Assembly: GCA_021786915.1 (NCBI GenBank)
Contig: JAJYMP010000413.1
Span: forward strand, 1 to 21,655
Length of the DNA: 21,655 nucleotides
Direction of reading: 5' to 3'
Source: Chloroflexota bacterium
GTDB lineage: Bacteria; Chloroflexota; Limnocylindria; Limnocylindrales; CSP1-4
Position 1 is the first letter of the stretch; the number at the start of each line of letters is the position of its first letter. Shown here one piece after another: positions 8,921-15,849 of the stretch. Under the pieces are notes generated by a model. That model saw only the letters and a list, made by a program, of their open reading frames with translations. It was not told the origin of the DNA and searched no databases. Both the position numbers and the translations under genes were made by a program.

Positions 8921-9348
8921 TCAGACGGGCGTCGCCACGCCGTACGCGACCCGCTCGCCGCCGGCCGTCCTCAATGCCACCCAGGTCGCACCGGCGGCGA
9001 CCAGCCCGACGGCCATCACCATGAGCATTGTGCCGACGCCGGCCAGCCTGGCGACGAGCCCGGCCCCAGCGATCCCACCATCGGCCCGATCGCGTAGGCG
9101 GTGCCCAGGAACAACGCCTGCGCGGTGGCGCGCAGGGACCCGGGCACCATGTCTGCGAGCAGCGTCGCGGTGCCGACAAGGACCAGCGAGGACCGACGCC
9201 CGACAGCGCGGCCACGCCCACCGACGCCGCTGCGCTGTCCGCGAGGCCCCAGGTGCTCGAAGTAGACCGGCGCATGCGGGCTCCAGGCGCCGACGGCGCC
9301 GACGGCGCCGACGGCGAGCGCATACGCCAGCCATGACGTCGCGACGAC
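8921..9348 (-). pseudogene. Decayed MFS transporter gene (internal deletion and frameshifts)
   Basis: Three MFS-like pieces occur in order on the minus strand but in different frames. The first (from 9348) resembles the start of an MFS protein: ATSWLAYALAVGAV, then AWSPHAPVYFEHLG. A frame change near 9247 gives a short continuation (LADSAAASVGVAALSG). The frame then switches to a piece typical of the region around TM9-10: LVGTATLLADMVPGSLRATA, then FLGTAYAIGPMVG. Another shift near 9080 gives AGAGLVARLAGVG, a last hydrophobic helix and a stop at 8921. The central roughly 250 residues expected for an MFS protein are missing, so the gene cannot make a functional transporter. No plausible start codon is seen in the first frame. 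Confidence 0.75.
9286..9316. repeat. 9-base tandem repeat (GGCGCCGAC)3
   Basis: Three perfect copies plus a partial fourth lie inside the MFS remnant, where they read as Val-Gly-Ala repeats on the minus strand. They are probably a slippage product. Confidence 0.8.
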
Positions 9349-9413
9349 GCGTCCCGGCCGGGGCGAGCGGGCGGTGGATGCCGATGCCGTGCGGCCGGGC
9401 TGCGCAGGGGCGC

Positions 9414-10592
9414 TCAGAGCAGCGGCGCCTCGGTCGCCGCCTCGAGGAAGCGGTCGATCTGGAGGTGCTCCCAGACGAGTGCCTTGATGGTCCCGATCTT
9501 GCCGCTGTCGCCGGCATGGGTCTTGACCAGCAGGTCGTGGATGGCCGAGGCGACCGGGTAGGTGTCCTCCGGGACGATGGCCGCGAACATGCCCGCCTGC
9601 TGGATCGCGTCGAGCACCTCGGGACGGGGCTGGTAGCCCCCGGTGAGCACGATGCCCAGGGCCTTCGCCTCGGGCCCGGCGTCGATGGCACCCGGCGTCT
9701 GGACGACGAGGTGGTCGATCTGCTCCACCGTGGACGGGAGCATCCGCCAGGCCTCGCCCGCAACGTGGGCCGCGGCCAGGGTCAGGATCACGTCCTCGCG
9801 GTCGCCCGGCACGATGACCAGCGTCCCCGGCCCCACCCGCTCGAGCATGTGGCCGGGTTCCATGGCGCCGATGGCCACGTCGTCGATGACCCGGTCGAGG
9901 TCGGGCCCCGGGTGGATGACCTGGCCGCCCACGCCCTCGAGGACCATGCCCAGCGTCGGGTTGGACAGCAGCGGCCGGTACGGGAGAACGCCCAGCAGCG
10001 CTATGCCGTGGCGCGCCAGGCCGCGCTCGAGCGTGCGCTCGATCCCCGGCTGCTCGTCGACGCGCACCTTGTTGACGATGGCGCCGGCCACGCGCACGCC
10101 GTGCGCCGCGAAGTGCGAGGCGTTGAGCACGATCTCGTCGATCGGCCGGCCGACGCCGCCCTCCGACACGATGACGGCCGGGGCGTTGAGCCGCGCCGCG
10201 ACGACCGCGTTCGAGAGGCCGATGACCGCGCCGACGCCGGCGTGGCCGGTGCCCTCGATGAGCAGGACGTCGTGGCGGTCGAACGTCGCGTGGGCACTGT
10301 CGATCCGCGCACCCAGGTCCTCGACCACGTCGCCTGCGATGTACGCCTTGGTGAACCCGCGCGGGATGTGCACCGGGCTCATGACGCCGAGCGGCTCGGG
10401 CAGGTCGAACACCTCGCGCATCAGCACGGCGTCCTCGTCCGCCGGGACGCCGTCCTCGATGACCGTCCGCTGCCCGACGGGCTTCATGAACCCCGCGTTC
10501 AGCCCGCGGCGGCGGAACCCGTCGAGCAGCCCGAGGCTGGCCGTGGTCTTGCCGCGGTTCTGCCCGGTGGCGGCGAGGTAGAGGTGGCGCAT
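9414..10592 (-). CDS. BioD-like P-loop ATPase with DRTGG domain (related to the N-terminal region of long phosphotransacetylases)
   Basis: The 392-aa protein begins with a dethiobiotin-synthetase/cobyrinate-synthase-like P-loop domain: ATGQNRGKTT at residues 8-17, KPVG at 37-40, and IEGTGH at 112-117. A DRTGG-type domain follows at about 218-325, with VIDDVAIGAM and TLVIVPGDREDV. The layout matches the N-terminal part of long Pta proteins (COG0857) but lacks the C-terminal acetyltransferase domain. Stand-alone versions are of unknown function; DRTGG domains often sit beside CBS domains and are thought to sense ligands. It lies 33 bases after a 201-aa unknown gene on the same strand, with GGGAG about 9 bases before the ATG at 10592. 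The two are probably co-transcribed. True BioD is unlikely because of the added DRTGG region and lack of biotin neighbours. Confidence 0.85.
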   Translation of the reverse strand: MRHLYLAATGQNRGKTTASLGLLDGFRRRGLNAGFMKPVGQRTVIEDGVPADEDAVLMREVFDLPEPLGVMSPVHIPRGFTKAYIAGDVVEDLGARIDSAHATFDRHDVLLIEGTGHAGVGAVIGLSNAVVAARLNAPAVIVSEGGVGRPIDEIVLNASHFAAHGVRVAGAIVNKVRVDEQPGIERTLERGLARHGIALLGVLPYRPLLSNPTLGMVLEGVGGQVIHPGPDLDRVIDDVAIGAMEPGHMLERVGPGTLVIVPGDREDVILTLAAAHVAGEAWRMLPSTVEQIDHLVVQTPGAIDAGPEAKALGIVLTGGYQPRPEVLDAIQQAGMFAAIVPEDTYPVASAIHDLLVKTHAGDSGKIGTIKALVWEHLQIDRFLEAATEAPLL

Positions 10593-10625
10593 GTTGGCGG
10601 CTCCCGGCGGCGGCCCACCGGCGGA

Positions 10626-11231
10626 TCAGCCGCGGGGGGCGCTCTTGCGCTCGATCAGCGCGACAGCCTCGCGCAGGCGGGTCAGCGACTCCTCGTCCAC
10701 GCTGTCGGACTCCAGGTGGGGCCCGAGGCGCTCCATGATGTCGGTCACCAGCCCCAGGAACACCGAGGCGTCCGCCAGGAAGAACTGGGGCTCGTTGTTG
10801 TAGCGGACCAGCGTCAGGCGGCCCTGGAGCACGCGCCGCTCGTCCATGTGCGCGACCTGCGTGCCGAAGTTGTGGCCCTGGATGCCGTCCGGGTTGTTCA
10901 GGAAGTTGAGCGCGTTGTCGATGGCGAGGCCGAACCGCGCGCGCCACGCCACGAGCCGCTCGTGGACCTCGGGCGGGATCCGCACCTCGGACACCTCCTC
11001 GAACACCTCGGGCGCCACCGTGAGCAGCCCGACGAGGGTGGTGCCCGCTCGGGCCCCGAGCATGACCTGGAGGCTCCGCTCGAGGGTGAACACCTCGGAG
11101 TCGAAGCGCGGGCTGGTGATGACGTCGGTCAGCAGGTCCTCGACGTTGTCGAGGCTGCCCGGGTCGTTGAGGGCGTTGGCGAGGTGGAGGATCTCCTCCT
11201 TGAAGAGGAACTTCTCCTCGTGGTCGAGCAT
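10626..11231 (-). CDS. Hypothetical protein, 201 aa, partner of the DRTGG ATPase
   Basis: I do not recognise the family. The protein is soluble, mostly helical and acidic, with no Cys/His metal motif, signal peptide or membrane segment. It begins MLDHEEKFLFKEEILHLANA and includes IDNALNFLNNPDGIQGHNFG, then QVAHMDERRVLQGRLTLVRY, in the central part. The start is chosen at the ATG at 11231: a TACCAT box ends 6 bases upstream and no Shine-Dalgarno is present, which matches the leaderless pattern at coaX. A 23-residue upstream extension is possible but is basic and unlike the rest. The next gene, 33 bases downstream, is the BioD-like/DRTGG ATPase, so the two may act in the same process. Confidence 0.75.
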   Translation of the reverse strand: MLDHEEKFLFKEEILHLANALNDPGSLDNVEDLLTDVITSPRFDSEVFTLERSLQVMLGARAGTTLVGLLTVAPEVFEEVSEVRIPPEVHERLVAWRARFGLAIDNALNFLNNPDGIQGHNFGTQVAHMDERRVLQGRLTLVRYNNEPQFFLADASVFLGLVTDIMERLGPHLESDSVDEESLTRLREAVALIERKSAPRG

Positions 11232-11237
11232 GGCCGG

Positions 11238-11243
11238 ATGGTA
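11238..11243 (-). promoter_or_regulatory. -10 box (TACCAT) for the 201-aa/DRTGG operon
   Basis: TACCAT ends 6 bases before the ATG at 11231, the spacing expected when transcription starts on the start codon. The same hexamer precedes the M16 peptidase gene. Confidence 0.5.
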
Positions 11244-11303
11244 GCAGCGCCGACGCGGGCCGACGCGGCGGACGTCGCGGGCCGTGGTGGCCCGCGGCAT
11301 CGG

Positions 11304-12953
11304 CTAGGGCGCGAGCGGTCCGTCGCCCAGCCGGTCGAAGAGGTTGCGCGTCATGCGCGCCACCCGCTCGTCGACGGGCGTGTGCACGCCGTGGTAGTCG
11401 CGGGACCCGTAGGCGTCGATCGCCCACGACCACTGGAACGTCCCGGCCGCGTACACCGTCGCGCCGGACTGGGCCGTGTACATGGTCGAGGTGTGGATCC
11501 CGGGGCTCGGGGTGGCGCCCGGGTCGTGGTTCGGGTCGTGCACGGCGAGGACGGGGCTGTGGGCCAGCTGCACGGTCCCAGGCTGGGCGAGGTCCGGGAA
11601 GAACGTGTCGAACTCCTGACCGATGAGGTTCGAGATCGCGTCGCCGTCGCCCACGTTCGTGCCCTCGTACAGCCAGTGCCCGTGGTTGGTGACGATCCAA
11701 TCGGCAACGCGCCCGACGATGGCGCCGTACATCTGGCCCACCAGCGGGGCCTCAGGGTCGTTCACCGGTGGCTCCCGCCAGCGGCACGTGGTGAGCTCCG
11801 GCTGCTTGGGCATGATCGGGTCGGCGGTGCGGCTCTTGTAGGAGGTGAGCCTCGTGCCCGGGCCTGCCGGGCCGTCTTCGAGCCGCGCCTGCCAGTACAC
11901 CTCGTTGGCGGTCAGGAACGCGACGTTGGTCCCCGACGCGATGGCGGCCTCGACTCGGGCCCGCATCGGCCGGGTCCAGTACTCGGGGTGGCCCGCCATC
12001 ACCAGCAGGCGGCGCCCCGTGGCGAGGTCCGGGTTGCGCTCGAGGTCCAGGTCCGTGATGTACTCCACGTCCCGGCCGTTGCGCTCCATCCAGCGGATGA
12101 ACTGGAGCTCCCACCTTCGGAGGAAGCCCGCCCCGGCGTCGAGGAAGTAGGGCCGGTCGAACGAGACCTGAGCCGCCCGGTGGTTCGCGGTGGCCGCCAC
12201 GGGGTGGTGGGAGGTGTTCGAGTAGAAGTCGAGCCCGCCCCAGGCGTTGTAGGCCTGCCAGGTCGCGGCGGCACTCACGAACAGGACCGGCGCGCGCCGG
12301 GGGTCGGTCGGGTCGGGTCGCAGCACGATCGGCACGTTGGCGACGCTGTGGCCCTTCGGCGACCGGAGGACGGCGAGCAGCATGCCGCTCTTGACCCCGC
12401 TCGGGGCGGTGGTCCGGAGGACGGGCTTCCAGTGCGCCTCGACCAGTCCGGTCACCCTGTCGAAGGTGCTGCGGGGCTGCTTCGCCAGGCGGACCTTCCG
12501 GTCCACCTTGAGGAGGCGCGCGCCGAGGCCGCCGTACCACCCCAGGCGGTACCACTCCACGTCGACGACGCCGGTTCCGACCGCGCGCAGCGAGAGCGGC
12601 TCGCCGGGGCCGACCGACGCCGCGGCCAGGTAAGCGCTCACCCCGGCCTGTCGTCGCATCAGGTCCCAGCCGCCGCTGCCGCGGCGGCGGTTCTCAACCG
12701 TCATGGAGGTGTCGCGGTCAGGCGGCAGCGACGGCGGCGGGGCGGTCGCGGCCGCTGCCGCGGACGCCGTCTGTGCCGGCGGTGCCCCAGGCGACGAGAA
12801 GGAGGCGGGGGCGCCGTTCCCGCTCGGCGAGCTGGGCCGGGCGCTCGAGCAGGCGGCCAGCGCCGCCGCGGTCCCAGCCAACGCCCCGCCCGCCAGCAGG
12901 CGTCGTCGGCTGATCACCGGCGGCTTCCGGCCGGCCTCCGCTTCGTCGTCCAC
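11304..12953 (-). CDS. Tat-exported lipoprotein of the N,N-dimethylformamidase large-subunit-like family
   Basis: The 549-aa protein starts at a GTG with GAGGGG five bases upstream. The N-terminus has a twin-arginine motif SRRRLL (15-20), a hydrophobic stretch, and a lipobox LAAC with Cys35. It is therefore probably exported folded by Tat and lipid-anchored outside the membrane. An Ala/Pro/Ser linker reaches about residue 80. The mature part matches the dimethylformamidase beta/large-subunit C-terminal family: EWYRLGWYGGLGAR (133-146), FVSAAATWQAYNAWGG (225-240), DRPYF (266-270), GHPEYW (321-326), and LTANEVYWQ (347-355). Dimethylformamidase itself uses a mononuclear iron held by two Tyr and one Glu. 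Tyr235 and Glu324 are tempting candidates, but assignment needs an alignment. Family members annotated this way are widespread, and the substrate here is unknown. No small subunit gene is adjacent. Confidence 0.85.
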   Translation of the reverse strand: MDDEAEAGRKPPVISRRRLLAGGALAGTAAALAACSSARPSSPSGNGAPASFSSPGAPPAQTASAAAAATAPPPSLPPDRDTSMTVENRRRGSGGWDLMRRQAGVSAYLAAASVGPGEPLSLRAVGTGVVDVEWYRLGWYGGLGARLLKVDRKVRLAKQPRSTFDRVTGLVEAHWKPVLRTTAPSGVKSGMLLAVLRSPKGHSVANVPIVLRPDPTDPRRAPVLFVSAAATWQAYNAWGGLDFYSNTSHHPVAATANHRAAQVSFDRPYFLDAGAGFLRRWELQFIRWMERNGRDVEYITDLDLERNPDLATGRRLLVMAGHPEYWTRPMRARVEAAIASGTNVAFLTANEVYWQARLEDGPAGPGTRLTSYKSRTADPIMPKQPELTTCRWREPPVNDPEAPLVGQMYGAIVGRVADWIVTNHGHWLYEGTNVGDGDAISNLIGQEFDTFFPDLAQPGTVQLAHSPVLAVHDPNHDPGATPSPGIHTSTMYTAQSGATVYAAGTFQWSWAIDAYGSRDYHGVHTPVDERVARMTRNLFDRLGDGPLAP

Positions 12954-12992
12954 TGATACCCCTCGTGCGACCTCCAGTCGGAGGCGCCGCTG

Positions 12993-12998
12993 AATCTA
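12993..12998 (-). promoter_or_regulatory. Possible -10 box (TAGATT) for the Tat lipoprotein gene
   Basis: TAGATT lies 39 bases before the GTG start. A 5-bp GGAGG/CCTCC hairpin (12971-12984) follows within the leader. No convincing -35 is visible. Confidence 0.25.
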
Positions 12999-13044
12999 CG
13001 GCGGGCGATGTTCAGGCCACGCGTGTCGCGAGCGTAAGGAATCG

Positions 13045-13071
13045 AAACGGCCCGGCGAGGCCGGGCCGTTC
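13045..13071 (-). terminator. Intrinsic terminator of the glutamate dehydrogenase gene
   Basis: A perfect 11-bp stem (13046-13056 with 13060-13070) encloses a 3-base loop, about 50 bases past the GDH stop. On the minus strand it is followed by TTTCGATTCC. The stem-then-T-tract order fits termination of leftward transcription. Confidence 0.75.
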
Positions 13072-13116
13072 CAAGGTTGGGCGCGGGGTGCGGCCGGGAT
13101 CAGCGGCCGCGGCAGA

Positions 13117-14382
13117 TCACGGGTACAGGCCGCGCATGGCGGTGGCGTCCGCCACCCGCTGAACGGCGTTGAGGTAGGCGCCGGTCCGCATGTTCACGCC
13201 GTGCTTCTGGCTCTGGGCGAGCACCTCGGCGAAGGCCTTGTCCATGATGACCTTGAGCTTGGCGTTGACCTCGACCTCGGTCCAGTGGTCGCGATTGAGG
13301 TCCTGGACCCACTCGAAGTAGCTGACGGTCACGCCGCCGGCGTTGCACAGGATGTCCGGGATCATGAACACGCCGCGCTCGTAGAGGATCTCGTCGGCCT
13401 CGGGTGTCGTCGGGCCGTTGGCGGCCTCGGCGACGATCTTGGCCTTGACGCTCGAGGCGTTGCGGGCCGTGATCTGGTTCTCGTAGGCGGCGGGGATCAG
13501 GATGTCGCACTGCGTCTCGAGCAGCTCGGCGTTGCTGATGTCCTCGGCGCCCGGGAAGCCCTGGACGGTCCCGTGCTCCTTCTTCCAGGCGAGGACCTTG
13601 TCCGGGTCGAGGCCGGCCATGTTGCGGATGCCGCCCGTCGAGTCGGAGACCGCGACGACCGTGCTGCCCTCGGCCGCCATGAGCTGGGCGGCGATGGCGC
13701 CGGCGTTGCCGTAGCCCTGGACTGCCACGGTCGAGCTCTTGAGGTCGATGCCCAGGTGCTCGGCCGCCTTCACGACGGTGAACACGCAGCCGCGCGCCGT
13801 CGCCTCGTTGCGGCCCTCAGATCCGCCCAGGCTGATCGGCTTGCCCGTGACGACGCCCGGGACCGTGTAGCCCGTGTGCATGGAGTAGGTGTCCATGAAC
13901 CAGGCCATGATCTGGGGCGTGGTGTTGACGTCCGGAGCGGGGATGTCGCGCTCGGGGCCGATCAGCACGCTGATCTCGGTGAAGAATCGGCGGGAGAGTC
14001 CCTCGAGCTCCTTCTTGGAGAGCTTCTTGGGGTCGACGATGACGCCGCCCTTGCCGCCGCCGTACGGGATGCCGACGACCGCGCACTTCCAGGTCATCCA
14101 CATCGCGAGGGCCTTGACCTCGTCGAGGGTGACTGCCTGGTGGTAGCGGATGCCGCCCTTGGCGGGACCGCGGCCGAGGTTGTGCTGAACGCGGAAGCCG
14201 GTGAACACCTGCACGTTCCCGTCGTCCATGTGGACAGGGAAGTGCACCGTCAGCTCGCGGCGCGGCTCGCGCAGCACGCGGCGCAGACCGGGATCGAGGT
14301 TGAGCATCTCAGCGGCAAGGTCGAACTGCCGCTGGGCGACCTGCCAGGCGTTGATAGGCGCCGCAACTTGCTCCGTCGTCAT
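13117..14382 (-). CDS. gdhA: Glu/Leu/Phe/Val dehydrogenase (glutamate dehydrogenase family)
   Basis: The enzyme catalyses reversible oxidative deamination, most likely glutamate to 2-oxoglutarate plus ammonia. The 421-aa length suits the hexameric 45-kDa class. Motifs and residues correspond to the Clostridium symbiosum enzyme with a constant 14-residue offset: Lys75 (GPAKGGIR) and Lys99 (MTWKCA) for substrate, Lys111 (IPYGGGKGG) catalytic, Asp151 (PAPDVNT) catalytic. The Rossmann glycine motif is GYGNAG (223-228) and strand 2 ends near Asp247 (VVAVSDS). NAD or NADP preference, and glutamate versus branched-chain substrate, cannot be decided by eye. The ATG at 14382 is preferred over an upstream in-frame start because the extra 29 residues are basic and unlike the family. 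A TATACT box and structured leader lie upstream, and a strong terminator follows. Confidence 0.95.
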   Translation of the reverse strand: MTTEQVAAPINAWQVAQRQFDLAAEMLNLDPGLRRVLREPRRELTVHFPVHMDDGNVQVFTGFRVQHNLGRGPAKGGIRYHQAVTLDEVKALAMWMTWKCAVVGIPYGGGKGGVIVDPKKLSKKELEGLSRRFFTEISVLIGPERDIPAPDVNTTPQIMAWFMDTYSMHTGYTVPGVVTGKPISLGGSEGRNEATARGCVFTVVKAAEHLGIDLKSSTVAVQGYGNAGAIAAQLMAAEGSTVVAVSDSTGGIRNMAGLDPDKVLAWKKEHGTVQGFPGAEDISNAELLETQCDILIPAAYENQITARNASSVKAKIVAEAANGPTTPEADEILYERGVFMIPDILCNAGGVTVSYFEWVQDLNRDHWTEVEVNAKLKVIMDKAFAEVLAQSQKHGVNMRTGAYLNAVQRVADATAMRGLYP

Positions 14383-14402
14383 GAACGGATGGTCCTCATG
14401 CG

Positions 14403-14449
14403 GGGACGGTGGACGCCGTCCCGAGCGGTTGAGTCGTCTTCCGGACGAC
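14403..14449 (-). promoter_or_regulatory. Two tandem hairpins in the GDH leader
   Basis: The first is a 7-bp stem 14403-14409/14416-14422 with a 6-base loop. The second is a 6-bp stem 14433-14438/14444-14449 with a 5-base loop. Both lie between the putative start of transcription (about 14512) and the ATG at 14382. They do not match a riboswitch I know. Confidence 0.35.
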
Positions 14450-14518
14450 CCCACGGGGGCGCGCAACAAGCGGCCGAAATGCCGACCGCACGGTGTTGCG
14501 AGCCGCCTCTGCGTGGCA

Positions 14519-14524
14519 AGTATA
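14519..14524 (-). promoter_or_regulatory. -10 box (TATACT) for the glutamate dehydrogenase gene
   Basis: TATACT on the minus strand is the closest match to the sigma-70 -10 consensus in the gap and stands out in GC-rich sequence. Transcription would start near 14512, leaving a leader of about 130 bases. The -35 is weak (G-rich at 17-base spacing). Confidence 0.5.
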
Positions 14525-14832
14525 GCGGCGGTCCGGTGTCGACCCCCTGCCGGTCGTCACCCGATCGCAACCAATCCGTCACTTGGGCGATCCCGCCCGA
14601 CGAGGGCGAGCGGGGCCGCCGAAAGGCGCGCGATCCGCTCGGGGGACAGCGCTGAAGAGCGCGCCGCGATCGAGCGATGGCACGACTGCCCTAAGGATCC
14701 GCGCCGCTGATCCACGCTCGCCGCGTGGGAGAGTCCTGGCTGGTCCGCGCATTCCCCTGGGACGCGAGGCGGACACTCAGCCATGACACTCGTGAATTCG
14801 TTCGCGCTCGCGCTGGTCTTTGCGTCATCCGG

Positions 14833-15678
14833 TCAGCGCCGGCGCAGGACCGTGGCCCCGACGCATCCGGGCCCGACGTGGGGCCCGACGGACGGGCCGA
14901 TGGCCATCACCTGGATCTGCGAATCCTCGAGGCCGGAGCGCAGCTGGAACTGCTGGCGGAACTCCTCCACGTCAGCGCTGCTGCTGTGGAGCACGGTGGC
15001 TCGCTCGAGCGGCTGCTCCGTGAGCAGCGCCAGGGTCCGCTCGCGCGCCTTCGCCCGGGTGCGCACCTGGTCGACCTTCTCGACGACGCCGTTGTGGACC
15101 GTGATGATGGGCTTGATCGAGAGCATCGACCCGACCGCGGCGCTGGCGCCGCTGATCCGGCCCCCGCGCTTGAGGTACTCGAGCGTGTCGAGCGCCAGGT
15201 AGAGGTCCACGTCGGACTTGCGGTCCTCGACGATCTGGGCGATCTCCGCCCCGGTCCTGCCCTCGTCTGCGAGCTCGGCGGCTATCTGGGCGAGCATCCC
15301 GAAGCCCATCGAGGCCGTGCGCGAATCGATCACGTGGATCTCGCGGCCCTCCATCATGGCTGCTGCCACGCGCGCCGACTTGACCGTCCCGGAGAGCTCC
15401 TCGGAGACGTCGATGCACACGATGGACTCGGCGCCCTGGTCGAATGCGGCCTCGAACACGGCCTTGAACTCCCCCGGGGAGGCGGCGGCCGTCGTGGGCA
15501 GCGGGGCGCCGGGCGCCAGCATCCTCTCCCAGAACTCTTCGGTGGAGAGCTCCGTCAGGGCGCGGAACTTCTGGTCGCCGAAGGAGACCTCCAGCGGGAC
15601 GATGATGATCCCCTGCTTGGCCGCCACCGCGGGCGGCATGTCGCTGACCGAGTCGATGACGATGGCCACGCGCGACAT
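14833..15678 (-). CDS. DegV family protein (FakB-like fatty-acid binding)
   Basis: The 281-aa length is typical. Motifs in order: DSVSDMP (9-15), the short loop with ASPGEF, DVSEELSGTVKSA (about 90-102), DSRTASMGFG, TLEYLKRGGRIS followed by SIKPII, and the C-terminal GPHVGPG. DegV/FakB proteins bind a fatty acid between two domains; FakB partners present it to the FakA kinase for phosphorylation. No fakA lies in the window, so the ligand role is family-based inference. The ATG at 15678 has a GAAGAGG Shine-Dalgarno about 7 bases upstream, in contrast to the leaderless genes nearby. A TATCCT -10 candidate lies about 60 bases upstream. It is divergent from the MFS-GGT operon. Confidence 0.92.
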   Translation of the reverse strand: MSRVAIVIDSVSDMPPAVAAKQGIIIVPLEVSFGDQKFRALTELSTEEFWERMLAPGAPLPTTAAASPGEFKAVFEAAFDQGAESIVCIDVSEELSGTVKSARVAAAMMEGREIHVIDSRTASMGFGMLAQIAAELADEGRTGAEIAQIVEDRKSDVDLYLALDTLEYLKRGGRISGASAAVGSMLSIKPIITVHNGVVEKVDQVRTRAKARERTLALLTEQPLERATVLHSSSADVEEFRQQFQLRSGLEDSQIQVMAIGPSVGPHVGPGCVGATVLRRR

Positions 15679-15741
15679 CGCAGCACCTCTTCGCGGACCG
15701 GCTGCGTTCGGGCGTGACGCGGCCTCTTCCCGTGGCGGCCA

Positions 15742-15747
15742 AGGATA
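15742..15747 (-). promoter_or_regulatory. -10 box (TATCCT) for the DegV-family gene
   Basis: TATCCT on the minus strand would give a start of transcription near 15735 and a leader of about 57 bases carrying the Shine-Dalgarno. The -35 is weak. Confidence 0.4.
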
Positions 15748-15778
15748 CGGATCGGCGACCGCGCGCGTGGGCTGCTTC

Positions 15779-15800
15779 GGCTCCGTCCGACGTCGGAGCC
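15779..15800. promoter_or_regulatory. Hairpin/palindrome 1 in the divergent intergenic region
   Basis: A 7-bp stem GGCTCCG/CGGAGCC with an 8-base loop also contains the 10-base palindrome CCGACGTCGG (15787-15796). It sits just upstream of the putative DegV promoter and immediately before the longer palindrome at 15802. Confidence 0.5.
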
Positions 15801-15801
15801 C

Positions 15802-15833
15802 GGTGTGGGACGGGCACTCGCCCGTCCCACACC
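15802..15833. promoter_or_regulatory. Perfect 14-bp inverted repeat overlapping the MFS promoter
   Basis: Arms 15802-15815 and 15820-15833 are exact reverse complements (GGTGTGGGACGGGC) with a 4-base ACTC centre. The element covers the expected -35 position of the MFS gene and ends 3 bases before its -10 box. Between divergent genes no terminator is needed, so an operator is more likely. No T-tract follows on either side. Confidence 0.6.
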
Positions 15834-15836
15834 CGA

Positions 15837-15842
15837 TACCCT
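15837..15842 (+). promoter_or_regulatory. -10 box (TACCCT) of a leaderless MFS-GGT promoter
   Basis: TACCCT fits TAnnnT and ends 7 bases before the ATG at 15850. No Shine-Dalgarno is present, so the mRNA is probably leaderless. Confidence 0.45.
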
Positions 15843-15849
15843 GTCAGCC

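Larger units (their letters stand above)
14383..14832. other. 450-base intergenic region between degV-like and GDH genes
   Basis: No convincing gene is present on either strand; open frames are Arg/Ser-rich. It holds the GDH promoter candidate at 14519-14524, the two leader hairpins, and a 7-base inverted repeat CGCAACA/TGTTGCG (about 14462-14500) around the expected transcription start. A weak GGATC/GATCC hairpin lies near 14694-14713. No clear intrinsic terminator with a T-tract follows the DegV gene. Confidence 0.55.

Noticed and set aside
8907..8939. 11-base direct repeat CGGGCGTCGCC near the end of the MFS remnant
   Set aside because: It is short and composed of common GC-rich words. 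It could mark a deletion but cannot be told from chance.
14783..15202. Plus-strand frame starting with a signal-peptide-like hydrophobic run (MTLVNSFALALVFASSG)
   Set aside because: Past the first 17 residues it is antisense to the DegV gene and Arg/Ser-rich, with no ribosome-binding site. The hydrophobic start is probably chance.
15802..15833. Intrinsic terminator
   Set aside because: The stem is strong, but it lies between divergent gene starts and has no T-tract on either side.
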